Source: Selaginella moellendorffii | Lineage: Eukaryota; Streptophyta; Lycopodiopsida; Selaginellales; Selaginellaceae | Direction: 5' to 3' | Length of the DNA stretch: 64,000 nt | Assembly (NCBI RefSeq): GCF_000143415.4 | Contig: NW_003314328.1 | Location: 1,916-65,915, forward strand | In this document: in pieces, positions 38,755-49,923 of the stretch | Position numbering within the stretch: position 1 is the stretch's first letter | Layout of the letters: each line of letters starts with the position of its first letter | Translations under genes and position numbers: made by a program | The notes under the pieces: model-generated | Seen by the model: the letters and a program-made list of their open reading frames with translations, nothing else | The model's database searches: none | What the model was told of the DNA's origin: nothing

Positions 38755-39741
38755 CTACTCTTGCCTCAACTGCGCACGAACGCTCGCAATTAGAGACTCC
38801 ACCCTCTGCGTGAGATCGTCCGGGACCTCCCTGGAATCCCCAAACCCCAGATCCTTGATCACCACTCCACTCTTGTCCGACCGCGTCCTCACGACCTTCT
38901 TCTTCCTCGTCGCCCCTGTCCCCGCCGAGGACGATTTCTTGAGCTTCTCGCGGTGCGCGACTAGGAAGCTCGGCAGAGGTGGTGGAAGGATTCCAATGGG
39001 CGACGGCGCTGGCGCTGGAGGTGGCGGCGCTGCTCCACCGGGGGCAGCTACTTCATCGTCTCCTCCTTTCTCCTCCAGCGCGGCCGCTGGAGGGGACTCG
39101 CGCACTGGCTCTGGATCGAAGATCTCCTTCACGGAGGATGGAGGGGGCATTATCCGCGAGAACACCGAGATCTGTGGATCCGGCTTGCCAACCGAGACTG
39201 GCGGGAGGAAGACGAGCGTCTGGGTGGTCTCGAGCTTGCGCTTGGTTGGCGGAGGAGGAGCGGCGGTGGTGACGGCGAGGAGATCTCCCGCTCCTCCGGC
39301 TAGCGCTCCTCCTCCTCCTCCTCCCTCCGCCAGGCCCCCAGACGAGGTCGCCCAGATGGAGAGGATGACGAAATTGACGAGCACGAAGAGCACGGGAGTG
39401 GTGAGCCACGCCACCACCAGGCGCCACGCCTCGGTCGCGAAACCAACCTCGAGAGATCTCAGCAGCGGGGGCGTGAATGTGATGATCCAGGGCAGCAGCG
39501 CCGTGAGGAGCGTGAATGTGGCCACGGCCGCGGGCTTGGAGGCCATCCTCTTGACGGCCGCATCGATCTTCTCCATTCCCCCAAAATGTAGATCAATCAG
39601 CGCCTCCCAGGAATCGGCGAAAGCACGGCACACTCCAGCGATTGGATCCTCCTCTAGCACAAGCGCCTCGCGACGATCTGGAAGAACCCTAGCGAAGAAC
39701 ACGCGCACGCGAGAGAAAGAGCGAGAGCCTCGGACAAACAC
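38755..39741 (-). CDS. DUF4408-type membrane protein with basic/DUF761-like tail
   Basis: Single exon. The ATG at 39741 gives 328 residues; MEKIDAAVKRM at 39576 is the more family-like start. Two hydrophobic segments (VATFTLLTALLPWIITF and PVLFVLVNFVILSIWAT) match the DUF4408 N-terminal hairpin. A long Gly/Pro/Ala-rich linker follows, then a basic stretch (TRKKKVVRTRSDKSG). The C-terminal helix LTQRVESLIASVRAQLRQE resembles the DUF761 motif that often ends such proteins. Function unknown. GC content is high, so the complementary strand is also open for hundreds of codons; that is not a gene. Confidence 0.75.
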   Translation of the reverse strand: MFVRGSRSFSRVRVFFARVLPDRREALVLEEDPIAGVCRAFADSWEALIDLHFGGMEKIDAAVKRMASKPAAVATFTLLTALLPWIITFTPPLLRSLEVGFATEAWRLVVAWLTTPVLFVLVNFVILSIWATSSGGLAEGGGGGGALAGGAGDLLAVTTAAPPPPTKRKLETTQTLVFLPPVSVGKPDPQISVFSRIMPPPSSVKEIFDPEPVRESPPAAALEEKGGDDEVAAPGGAAPPPPAPAPSPIGILPPPLPSFLVAHREKLKKSSSAGTGATRKKKVVRTRSDKSGVVIKDLGFGDSREVPDDLTQRVESLIASVRAQLRQE

Positions 39742-40626
39742 ACACGAAGTAACAACACCCCTTTTTTAACCCAACGTAAATAAAACGGAAAGCCCTACCA
39801 AGCCACGTCTGCGGCACGTGGAGTCCGAGCTGGCGGGATATTTTGAACGTTATGACATTGCCGCGTGTGCACCCCCGGGGGCCACGTGCCGCCCGTGCAT
39901 TGGCCTGCGAGCCAGCAGCCGTTTACAGGCCCGATAGATCTTGTCTGCGCCTTGTTTGTGTAGCTTTTAAAGCGCGCACACTGTCGAGTGTGTAAGACGG
40001 CCATGATTTGGCCGGGAATGGATGGATAGGATATCCTAGCCGTTATCTTTTCGAAAGCCAGCTTTTAGGGCAAAATTAGGGCCCTTGCCCCTGTTTCTAG
40101 GGCTGACGCGGCGTGGGCGTCGCGGTCGAGGCATGGGATCGCTTTTCCTTGGAGATAACAATGACGTGGCTTTGGGATTTGGGTTTGGCATCTGGTGGTT
40201 GCGCTTGGTCTCACGTTCCTGTTGTTATCTTGCCAGAGCCATGCAGGCTTTTAATTTAGGGTTTGTGTGTGATGTCGTCCGCCACCCGGATATTCTATCG
40301 CCACTGTTTGTGTGTTGGTGGTCCGGGGGGACAGCGTTGTGGAGGCGGGGCCTGGGAACGAAGGAAAAAGGCTGTCTTTTGAATTGCTAGTTGAATCCCA
40401 GGCCACTCCAAATTCCCGGATCCTCAGTGCAAGAAACACTCGATCTTGGTGATCTTCCGTGTGGGATCCATGAGCGAGATAAGCTAAGCGAGTATCACGC
40501 TCTTTTGTTCGCGATCTCTTTGTGTGTGAAAGCTTCTTCTTTGTCCACGCTATTGCTCCATCGAGTAGCTTCTTATAATAATTCATCTTTTAAGTCTCAT
40601 GTGACCTTCAAAAAGAGCTTTTGATT
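39742..40626. other. Intergenic region
   Basis: No supported gene. A plus-strand frame at 40085-40390 lacks homology features. A GGGCAAAATTAGGGCCC element occurs near 40069. Confidence 0.45.
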
Positions 40627-41731
40627 TTAATCTTTCTTGGTGGCAGCCATGAAGACTGCAACTTTATACATTAAAAACCCAGCCACTCCTCCCATTAGCA
40701 ACCCGGGGCTAAGTTCCCTGTCCTGGAGTATGACAGAGCCTTTGATCACAGCCGCAAAGAATATCACAGCTACGAGCAAAACCAGCACGGAAGGTTTCCT
40801 GAATGTAGTCTCGCCTTTGCCAATCCGATCCACCACCCCTTCCAGTGAGAGCAAGTAAACCAACCCAAGAGCTCCACCCAGTGAAAAGGCTAGTGCGACG
40901 TCCCTGGAGCTCGACAGTGCTAGAACTCCAGCTCCAAGAGCAACCAGAGTCGCGTGTGACACCAAGAGAGAACGCTTTAAGGACTCATACTGTTTCATCG
41001 TGTTGGCATCATCGTTTGGTCGTGGAGAACTTGCTGGATCCGATTCAATCACCTGTGGCTTGAGTTCTACGGCCAAAACATCACCACCATCGCCAAGCAG
41101 CTCGCCATCGCCTCTAAAAATGTAATTCACGCCTCTGGAACTCGCGGCTTCGTTTCCAGGAGCTACGGTCACTACAGCTTCTTCGAGCCTCCAGGCACCT
41201 ATAGAAGTTTCAGCTCAAAACTTTGGATTTGTAGTAAGAAAAAAGCGATTTTTTCTGCGAAGTACCTCTCTCTGGTCCAATCCATATGGCTTCAAGCTTT
41301 CCCAGGTCCGGTCCCAGGAACTCCACCACATCAACATCCCCCTTTTGGAACCGTGTCCCCGAATCCACGCATCGCAGCGCGGTTTCTCCACTCTGGCCTA
41401 TCAAAGCCAGCCAAATCCGTCCTCCAGGCTCGGAAAAACTAGAACTGGGACTCGTGCTAGTGACGAGCTTTACCTTGTAGGCGCTGCTTCTCAGGCGCTC
41501 CAGGATCTTCTCCTCTGCCGTGACTTCCACAAAACGAAAGAGCTCGCCCTCGTCGCCGCCGCTGGGGAGTAGCCATTGCGGCTGCTTGAAGCAAGAACCG
41601 GTAAATCCAGCGGGAGATTTACCTTTTCCGGATGAAGAAGCCATCGCCAGCCTCGCCGATCTGGGATTCACTCCAGCTGATCGCTTCAGTCGCGGCGGGA
41701 TCGAAGCGGGGCGCTCCAAGACTGTCGCCAT
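40627..41731 (-). CDS. Plastid-type PLAT-domain protein with four transmembrane helices
   Basis: Two exons with a short intron of about 60 bp near 41203-41262 (PERG joins AWRLEE). The start MATVLERPASIPPRLKRSA is Ser/Arg-rich and lacks early acids, as plastid transit peptides do. Residues about 80-190 form a PLAT/LH2-like beta domain (YKVKLVTS, RIWLALIG, VEFLGPDLGKLEAIWIGPE, VNYIFRGDGELL). The C-terminal part has four hydrophobic helices (LLVSHATLVALGAGVLALS, VALAFSLGGALGLVYLLSL, VLVLLVAVIFFAAVI, LLMGGVAGFLMYKVAVFMA). A lipid- or protein-binding domain fused to a membrane anchor suggests thylakoid or envelope attachment. Exact role unknown. Confidence 0.7.
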
Positions 41732-41812
41732 TTCTCCACAGCCCTAAACAAAGAATTTGAATTAAGTATCAAAGTATTATTCGCTGCAAAGGGTGAAATA
41801 TTCGATTAGATC

Positions 41813-42763
41813 ATGTGGCCCTCAAAGTATGCATTGGGGGTTCTTTTGAGTTTCATGGTTGGAATGGATTTGCAACCTGGGAGCGATGGCGAGGGAGAGA
41901 GCTTGGATGTGGTCATTCTCTCCGGGCAGAGCAACATGGCCGGGAGGGGCGGCGTCCATGCCGTAGGGCAGCGCAGGGAATGGGATGGATTTGTTCCACA
42001 GGAGAGCTGGGCACCAAATGGCACAATCAAGAGGCTCAATGTGGATCTGGAATGGGAGGATGCCGCCGAGCCATTGCACAGAGACATTGATACTGGTAAG
42101 TTCTTGATGCTAAGCGATATCGTTCTAGATCTTAGAGCTCGAGATTGTCTCTCAAACCTTTCCCTTCGATCCAGGCAAAGTTTGTGGGATTGGGCCTGGC
42201 TTGACGTTTGGAGCGGCATTGATCAACCAGCAGAGAAGTAGATTCCTGGGCCTCGTGCCTTGCGCCAAGGGCGCCACTTCCATCACGGAATGGACGAAAG
42301 GGAGCTTTCTATACGAGCGGATGATCAAGAGGGCGAAGGAAGCCATTCGCAAAGGTGGCGTTTTGAGAGCGCTCTTGTGGTACCAAGGCGAGACTGATAC
42401 ACTCTCGGAGCACCTCGCGAGGAATTACAAGAGAGCTCTCGAGGCTTTCATTGGCAACGTAAGGTCTGATCTAGGCTGGGATCAGTTGCCATTCATCCAG
42501 GTGAGTGGCTCTCTTGATTTTGTTGTTTGGGAAAGATCTAAGGCTTGGGAAAACAGGTCGGAATCACTGCTCACAATCATCCTCACCCCCGTCTTCTTCA
42601 GCTGGTTCGTCAGGCCCAGCAACAAATCCACATTGCGAATGTGTTTTACGTGGATGCACACGGCTTGGCTCTGCAGGAAGATGGAGTTCATCTCACTACT
42701 GCCTCGCAGGTTGAGCTCGGCAAAAAACTTGCCCAAAGTTTCATCTCCAATGTCCCCCCATGA
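41813..42763 (+). CDS. SASA-domain (DUF303) carbohydrate esterase, acetylxylan-esterase-like
   Basis: Three exons: 41813-42095, about 42176-42499 and about 42557-42763. The catalytic serine block VVILSGQSNMAGRGG comes near residue 35, then CAKGATSITEW, LLWYQGETD, and a late DG.HLTT block that supplies Asp and His. This is the SGNH-like SASA family, whose plant members are annotated as sialate-O-acetylesterase-like or probable acetylxylan esterases. The N-terminus has a weak hydrophobic segment (YALGVLLSFMVGM), so secretion is plausible. Length of about 270 residues is usual. Confidence 0.85.
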
Positions 42764-43080
42764 TTTCCATCCAGATTATTCCCCGACCATTCTTCTATAT
42801 GGAAAAAAAGCTGGCCAAAGGGTAATCCTCTCAACCTAAAGGATTTTCAGCAAAATGGGTGCCATCTTGAACATCTCGAAGGTGTTCTTAAGCTTTCATT
42901 CGAACTGAAGTGAGAACTCGCTGAGCAAGAATTCTATAAGCCGAGGAACCAGGATTCCATCTTCTTTCTCCATCAAATTCTCAATCTAAGATCGCAAGAT
43001 GATCAAATTCTTGGTAATTTTGGTGTTTGGTGCAATGGAAAAGATTCTAAAAGTCTGTTTTTTAAAAAGTTTTAGGGTTC

Positions 43081-44721
43081 ATGAGCACAACGCTCTTCCC
43101 GCCACAGCCGAGTGGCGCCACTCTTCTCCCGGCGAGCAATCCCAATGCCGCGGAGGGCGTGAGGAGATGCGTCTCTTTGCTCAAGAAATGCCAGCTCCTG
43201 GAAGAGTGCGATCAAATCCACGCCCGGATGGCCTCCAGCGGCATCCACCGCGACCGATTCCTCTGCAACAATCTCGTCGAAGCCTATGGCCGCTGCGGCG
43301 ATCTCGACTCCGCCACCGCCGTCTTCCTCACCATCCAGGATCGCAACGTCTTCTCGTGGACGATCATGATCGTGGCCAGCGTCCAAAACGGCGATGGCGT
43401 CCTGGCGCTGCGCCTCCTCCGCGAGATGGACTGCGAGGGCGTCGCCCCGGACGAGATGACCTTTAGCAGCATCTTGGGCGCGCTCTCGGGCAAGAGAGAT
43501 CTCCGGCAGGGGCGAGAGATCCACGCGCGGCTGCGCAGCGGCGGCCACGAATCCAATCTCGTCGTCGCCACCGCGCTCATCAACATGTACTCGAGCTGCG
43601 GCAGCATCGCCGAGGCGCGCGAGGTCTTCTCCAGGACGAACTCCCGCGACGTGGTGTCCATGAGCTCCATGGTGGCGGCGCTGGCGGGATCCGGGCATGG
43701 CGGCGAGGCCATCCTCCTCTTCCGCCGCATGGATCTCGAGGGGATCGCGAGCAACGAGATCACTTTCGTGGCGGCGCTGGTGGCGTGCTGCGATTGCCCC
43801 GGATCCCTGGCGCTGGGAAAGCAAATCCACGAGAGGATCATCGCCGGTGGACTGGGATCCAACGTTTTCCTGGCGAATTCGCTGGTCACGATGTATGGGA
43901 GGAGCGGCGAGGTGGCGGTGGCGGAGGCGGTGTTTAGATCCATCCGCCGCCGCTCGCTCACGTCCTGGAACTCGATGCTCGCGGCATATACCCAGAACGG
44001 GCATTCCAGCGTGGCACTGGACGTCCACGTCAGGATGGACCACGAGGGCGTGGCGTCGGACGAGTTCACGTTTGTGACGCTGCTGGACGCGTGCGCCATG
44101 GCCGGGACGCTCCAGCTGGGCCGGCAGATCCACGACCGTACAGCCGCGATGGGCCTCATGGCCAACGGGTTCGTGGCCACGGCGCTGCTGGACATGTACG
44201 GCAAGCGGGGCAGCCTGGGCGAGGCGCGGGCGGTGTTCGACCGCCACTGTACGGGAAGCGTCGTGGCGTGGACGGCCATGGTCGCGTCGTACGCCCAGCA
44301 CGGGCGGTCCGCGGAGGCGCTGGAGCTGTACGGCTGCATGGCGCTCGAGGGCCTCGCCCCAAACAGCGTCACCTTTGTAAACATCCTCTCGGCGTGTAGC
44401 TACTATGGAATGGTGGATCAGGGATGGGAGTTCTTCGCTTCTATGAGAGGAGATCACGGGATTTGCCCCGAGGCTGTGCATTTTGGGTGCATGGTTGATG
44501 TTTTGTCCAGGGCGGGTCAGCTGGATCGAGCTGAGGAGCTGCTCGAGAGTTTGCCACCTTTCCTGACCGCGCAGCTGAGCCTGTTGGGCGCTTGCCAGCT
44601 GCATGGGGATTTGCAAAGAGGGTGGCGGGTGTCGCACAGAGTGCATGGGGAATGTAGGGAGAAGTACGTGATGCTCACAAACTTGTCGTCAACTTCATCA
44701 TATATAAACCATCTTGTTTGA
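43081..44721 (+). CDS. PLS-class PPR protein, truncated C-terminus
   Basis: Single exon, 546 residues. From about residue 25 the protein is made of P, L and S repeats, for example CNNLVEAYGRCGDLDSATAV, VFSWTIMIVASVQNGD and VATALINMYSSCGSIAEA. A partial E-like region (RAGQLDRAEELLESLPP) follows. There is no DYW domain; the end YVMLTNLSSTSSYINHLV runs into sequence shared with the F-box pseudogene just downstream. The last 72 coding-strand bases (44622-44693) recur inverted at 60988-61059. The original C-terminus was probably replaced by this rearrangement. Predicted to bind organellar RNA, perhaps needing a partner that supplies DYW activity. Confidence 0.9.
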   Translation: MSTTLFPPQPSGATLLPASNPNAAEGVRRCVSLLKKCQLLEECDQIHARMASSGIHRDRFLCNNLVEAYGRCGDLDSATAVFLTIQDRNVFSWTIMIVASVQNGDGVLALRLLREMDCEGVAPDEMTFSSILGALSGKRDLRQGREIHARLRSGGHESNLVVATALINMYSSCGSIAEAREVFSRTNSRDVVSMSSMVAALAGSGHGGEAILLFRRMDLEGIASNEITFVAALVACCDCPGSLALGKQIHERIIAGGLGSNVFLANSLVTMYGRSGEVAVAEAVFRSIRRRSLTSWNSMLAAYTQNGHSSVALDVHVRMDHEGVASDEFTFVTLLDACAMAGTLQLGRQIHDRTAAMGLMANGFVATALLDMYGKRGSLGEARAVFDRHCTGSVVAWTAMVASYAQHGRSAEALELYGCMALEGLAPNSVTFVNILSACSYYGMVDQGWEFFASMRGDHGICPEAVHFGCMVDVLSRAGQLDRAEELLESLPPFLTAQLSLLGACQLHGDLQRGWRVSHRVHGECREKYVMLTNLSSTSSYINHLV

Positions 44722-45915
44722 TTCATGAAAAATGTCAATGGTTGTGAGGCTACAGGAATAGACAAGCTGGACGCGGACAAGATCAGTATATTTTCCCGTA
44801 TCTTCTTCAAGCAAGAGCTGCTTCTAGCCCACAACTCTATTCGATAAGCTTAGACCGCTTTATTGGCTTCAGGAGGACCCAAGGGGTACAACTATGAACT
44901 TAAACTCCCTACACTCTCTTGAGCTTGAAGTTGCAGCTCCTCCATTTGAGCTGATGGTAAGATGGTGGGAGTTCATCCTGACTGAAGTTCATCCCCAAAC
45001 CTTCTGGCATTCCAGGAGACTGTGAAGGCGAAGGAGCTAAGTTAAATTAAAGTAGGAATCAAATTTAATTAATAAATGAAGTTAATGTCGTTAATTGGCA
45101 CAGAATTAGGTGATGCAATCATAGGCACAACAAGCTTGTATCGTGCCACTCACTATATTTTCTGCTAGTTTTCCGGGCAGTGCCTTCACTTTTCTGGAGA
45201 AAGGATCACACACAAATACTGTCTATATATTCGAACTCCCAAACAAGAAGAAGGAAAGGTTACTCTCAAGAGGCCACTTTGTACCTCAATATCCATCAAG
45301 AAGTCCAATGGCATCTCCATCCATGACAATTCCCCGTTTTTGCTCTGTCGTAGAACACCAAGCTTGAGATTAGTTGGGAACTTCCATGTAGAACTCGCCC
45401 GGAGTTGCAAATAGCACGAGCTTTCTTAGAATTTCGCGTGCACACGTACACTGCCCATCTCCCGTTTTGATACATGTTTAAAACAAAAATTCTTTAATTC
45501 TTGGTGGGAATCTTCATGTTCTAGCAGGCTTTCTTCTCCACACCGCCCGCGCCATTGCATTGGGGCGCTGATGCTAGGGAATGGATCGACAGCAGCTGGA
45601 GTAGGGAAGGGAGGGATCTCGAGGGCAATGCGATGGAGGGATCGGTTACGGAGCGCGGGAAGTTGAGGCAACGCCGTTGCAATGGCGGGCAGTAGCGTAG
45701 CGGCAAAGCTGGCTGTCGAGTACGTGCGCTCGTTCTCGCCAATGAGTGTTTTGGCAGGAAGAACAAGCGGATTTCCGTAGCCAAGAAGAAATGTTATGCT
45801 TCGGTCTGATTGCTTCAGTACCGAGAAGGTTGATATACAAAGTAAATTTTTAATACTAACTAAAGATCCATGTGCTGTAACCAAGGAGCAGCCTAAACAC
45901 CACCTGGCGCATCTC
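44690..45915 (-). pseudogene. Broken F-box gene copy
   Basis: Minus-strand pieces match the intact F-box gene at 45975-47051 in order: the 3' end (44700-44875), a KYLCVILSPEK-like block (about 45180-45240, reading QYLCVILSPEK), VLRQSKNGELSWMEMPLDFLMDI (about 45290-45360), and the LRASSTWKFPTNLKL start. About 460 bp of unrelated DNA (45430-45880) replaces the middle of the F-box domain, and a short F-box piece returns at 45880-45915. Much of the C-terminal half (44880-45120) is also foreign. It is a tandem duplicate of its neighbour. Confidence 0.75.
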
Positions 45916-45974
45916 TAGAAGTACTGCATCGTAGATAAACCATCTTGATTGATCAATGAGAAGTGTTAACAGGA

Positions 45975-47051
45975 TTAAACAAGCTGGACATGGACAAGTT
46001 TACTGCATCCTTTTGTAGCCAAGAGTTCCTTCCATACTCCATGACTCCATTCCATAAGTTTATACCACTTTAATTGCCTCAGTAACGCTATATAAACCTT
46101 GTCATTCCAAGCCTTGATGCCCCACTCATCTGGATGATCAATTCCAGTCAAGCATGCAATCTCCTTAACCTTGCTCCCCACCACTTCCCAAAGCCTGAGG
46201 ACTGCAAGACCAGGACTATACTGAGCAACTAAGAAACCATCCTTCCACTTCTCAAGCTTTACGGATGACGGCCAGTCCAGCTTGATTTCTCCAATTGTAC
46301 ACTCCCCGCGGCTAAGCTTTAGCAACTGTGATCCTAATAGCTTCTCATGAGTGCCCTCTGATCGAAGAGCCTTCAACTCAAACCATTCACCTCCGTGAGA
46401 AATTGCACTGATACAGTACTCTGCCGAGCCATCGATTTCCTTCCATGCATTTGCACTCGAGTCAAACATCCACACAGAGTCCCATTTTCCACCATCGACC
46501 ATAGGCACAATAAGCTTGTATCGTCTTGCATTCTTGTCACTCGCTATGGCCATTTCAAGGAAATACTTATTGTAAGATTCAAAACTGGGCAGTGCCTTCA
46601 CTCGTTTGGAGAAAAAATCACACACAAATACTGTCCATATACTAGCGAAGCGATTCGAACTAGAAAACAAGAAGAAGGCAAGGTTGCTGTCATGATCGTA
46701 GGCCATGGAGCCTCTAGGGTAAAGAGGATGATAACCCTGCGGGAGAGTTTGCCTGCGCACAAAATCCATCAAAAATGTCAATGGCATCTCCTTCCATGAC
46801 AATTCCCCGTCTTTGCTCTGTCTTAGAACAAGATCAAGCCTGATACTAGTTACGAACTTCCATGTCCGGAGTTGCAAAAAGCATAAGTTTTTTAGAATCT
46901 CGCGTGAGCACGCTGCCCAACTTTGACAAACCAATCTCACACTACCAGTCAAAACCTCTACTGGAACCATCTCTAAGATATCCCTGAGGAACAGCCTAAA
47001 CACCTCCTCACACATCGCTCTTTTCTTAACCATAACCTGATTTGCGGCCAC
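45975..47051 (-). CDS. F-box protein with kelch-like C-terminal region
   Basis: Single exon, 358 residues. The first 60 residues have the F-box pattern (FLRDILEMVPVEVLTGSVRL then VCQSWAACSREI). After that come beta-rich segments with recurring Trp/Gly positions (GKWDSVWMFDSSANAWKEI, HGGEWFELKALR, WKDGFLVAQYSP, VYIALLRQLKWYKLMEW), typical of F-box-kelch or FBA-type proteins. Such proteins serve as substrate receptors for SCF ubiquitin ligases. Two broken paralogues lie at 44690-45915 and 59940-61030. It shares a 140-bp divergent promoter region with the ribosomal protein S9 gene. Confidence 0.8.
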   Translation of the reverse strand: MAANQVMVKKRAMCEEVFRLFLRDILEMVPVEVLTGSVRLVCQSWAACSREILKNLCFLQLRTWKFVTSIRLDLVLRQSKDGELSWKEMPLTFLMDFVRRQTLPQGYHPLYPRGSMAYDHDSNLAFFLFSSSNRFASIWTVFVCDFFSKRVKALPSFESYNKYFLEMAIASDKNARRYKLIVPMVDGGKWDSVWMFDSSANAWKEIDGSAEYCISAISHGGEWFELKALRSEGTHEKLLGSQLLKLSRGECTIGEIKLDWPSSVKLEKWKDGFLVAQYSPGLAVLRLWEVVGSKVKEIACLTGIDHPDEWGIKAWNDKVYIALLRQLKWYKLMEWSHGVWKELLATKGCSKLVHVQLV

Positions 47052-47081
47052 AAGGAATTTTATAACGATCCTTCTCCAAAT

Positions 47082-47150
47082 TTGGGCCGTTTGATTTAGG
47101 GCTGATCGTAGGGCTTAGAGCGAACCTAGGGTTTAGGGCTCTAGGGTTTA
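47082..47150 (+). promoter_or_regulatory. Telo-boxes and site II-like element upstream of RPS9
   Basis: TAGGGTTTA occurs twice (47127-47135 and 47142-47150), next to a TTTGGGCCG site II-like element near 47083. Telo-boxes combined with TGGGCC/T elements are a known signature of plant ribosomal-protein promoters. They lie 42-65 bp before the RPS9 start codon. Confidence 0.7.
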
Positions 47151-47191
47151 GATCTTGCCGGCGGGCGAGCGGGAGCGCTGGAGGATCGGCG

Positions 47192-47983
<792 letters not shown>

Positions 47984-48114
47984 GCGAGCGTGCTTCCGTT
48001 TCCATTTTCCAGCGGAGATCTTCCTCGCAGCTAAGTCTAGTTATTAAAATCTAATCGTTTGAAGAGAACAATATAACGCGATTTCTTGCGAGGGCTCTAC
48101 ACTCCACAAAGATC

Positions 48115-49474
48115 ATGAAGGTCGAAGAGATTGAGCGCCTCATGCTTGAGCCGCTATCCCCAACTCCAAGCTGCTTCCTTTCTCTCTCCCACTTTGATAT
48201 GAAATACATCTTCCATCCCTATATGCAAGGTGTTGCGTTCTATCCAGGCTCTCGCTCGGACGTGCAGAACGAGAGCTTGATCCACCAAGCGAGGCTCTCA
48301 CTCTCTAAAGTTCTGCTCCACTTCTACCCAGCAGCTGGGCGCCTGGCGCTCTCCAGCGATGGCAACTCGTATGGAATCGACTGCAATGCCGCTGGTGTCG
48401 AGTGGACAGTGGCAAGAGCCGACTTTCCGCTTGACAATCTCGACTACTCTCAGCCATCGCCCGACTTCTCGGCTCTGATTCGAAGTGGCAAGTATGGAAG
48501 CTCTGCGGCACCACTCGGAAGCCCGCTGCTAAGCATCCAGGTAACCAGTGACCAGTGTTTCTTGAGGATTTCATCCCCTGGATTTCATCTAGGTGACAAG
48601 GTTCTCGTGCGGAGGCATTTCGGTGGCTTGGGCTGCGGACCATGCACTAGCTGATGGAACTGGCCGGGTGCATTTCCTAGTATCTTGGGCAGAGAGTTGT
48701 CTCAAAGGTGAGATTAGCCAAGTTCCTCGCATTGATCGAGATCTCGGGCCCCAGCAGCTGGACTACCCGAGAGCAAGTGATTTCTCGCCGGTTGCAAGCG
48801 GCGGCCATGATCTTCCAAAGTCCGGTAACATAGCGATGAGCGGTCGAATCTTCTGCTTCGAGAGAGCCTACATTGAAAAGCTCAAGGAGATGGCCGGCGT
48901 GGGGTTATCGAGATTCACAGTGCTATGTGCTCACATCTGGATCAACATGTGTGCAGCGAGGGATCTGCCCGATTCCACGAGCACCACCAATTCCATGGCA
49001 GCCAACTGCAGGAAAAGGCTAGCTCCTCAGCTGCCGGACGACTTCTTTGGGAATGCAGTGCTCCACGCGGTGGCAACGACGACTGCTGGTGAGCTCCGGA
49101 AAGGTGGCCTCCGCCATGCTGCAAGCTTGCTGGAGGATGCAGTTTCGACGAGCTTTGGCATGGAGGGGATCACGAAGAAGCTTAGCTCCAAGGGCATTGC
49201 AGCGGACAAGCTTGGCAGGAATTGTAACATGTTGTGCTCGAGCTCGCCGCGGTTCCGGTACTACGAGATTGATTTGGGATGGGGGAGACCAGAAGCCGTG
49301 CGGCATGTTGGATTGGAGAGGCTTGGATTGGATGGACTTTGCATGTTCAATCCTCATCCAAGATCACCCCAGGGGATTGAAGTCACCATAACTTTACCAA
49401 CATGGACACTGGAGAGGTTGAGACGTCTCCTTGAAGACGCGTGGAGCGCATACTTGTCTTGTGAAACCAAATGA
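48115..49474 (+). CDS. BAHD-family acyl-CoA-dependent acyltransferase
   Basis: Two exons, 48115-48540 and 48593-49474, with a 52-bp intron at the usual BAHD position. 435 residues. The catalytic HxxxD is HALAD at about residues 159-163, and the structural DFGWG motif appears as DLGWG. Other marks are the LSLSHFD opening and SKVLLHFYPAAGRL. BAHD enzymes move acyl groups, often hydroxycinnamoyl from CoA, to alcohols or amines in the cytosol. The gene lies on the same strand 450 bp before a PAL gene, which makes a hydroxycinnamoyl donor plausible but is not proof. No frame break. Confidence 0.92.
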
Positions 49475-49923
49475 TAAATAAGTGGAGACATAATAGCTGA
49501 AGTCTTATATAAACCATAGAAGGTTAAAAAAGATTTTGATGCTATTCCCTCATGCTTGAACGTGGGTGAGCTCAGTTGCATGGGAGATGAGTTGGTGCTT
49601 CACAGCCGGGGAAGCGATGCTCTAAACATTTACCTTTTGTTAAAAATGTATGTGACGGGGGGGGGGGGGAGAGAAAAAATTATATGCTCTATGTTATCAA
49701 GTGACCTTTTGGAATCTTGGGCCGACTAATCCAACTTGACATTCAAGCAGTTCTTCCAGCCCCTGGTAGTGTGCCATGGCCTGTCCACCCAGCTCCTACC
49801 GTGCCTGCTCGCCATATCGATGGCAACTTTCCCTTAACGCGTAGGAAACAGCAAGAGCCACGTAGAAAGAGTTAACGAGAGCCCATTTCGACTAAAGGTG
49901 AGATCAGATCTAGGACTTGTGAA
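49475..49923. other. BAHD-PAL intergenic region
   Basis: Contains an 11-base G homopolymer (about 49658-49668). No gene is seen; it presumably holds the BAHD 3' end and the PAL promoter. Confidence 0.5.

Noticed and set aside
38810-39769. 319-codon plus-strand frame opposite the DUF4408 gene
   Set aside because: Low-complexity Ala/Gly/Pro/Ser translation with no motif, caused by GC-rich codons of the real gene.
40085-40390. 101-codon plus-strand frame near the PLAT gene
   Set aside because: No homology signature, odd Trp/Gly/Cys composition and no splice or neighbour support.
43072-44646. 524-codon open frame antisense to the PLS-type PPR gene
   Set aside because: The PPR reading on the plus strand has clear repeat structure; the antisense frame is open only because of high GC and shows no domain.
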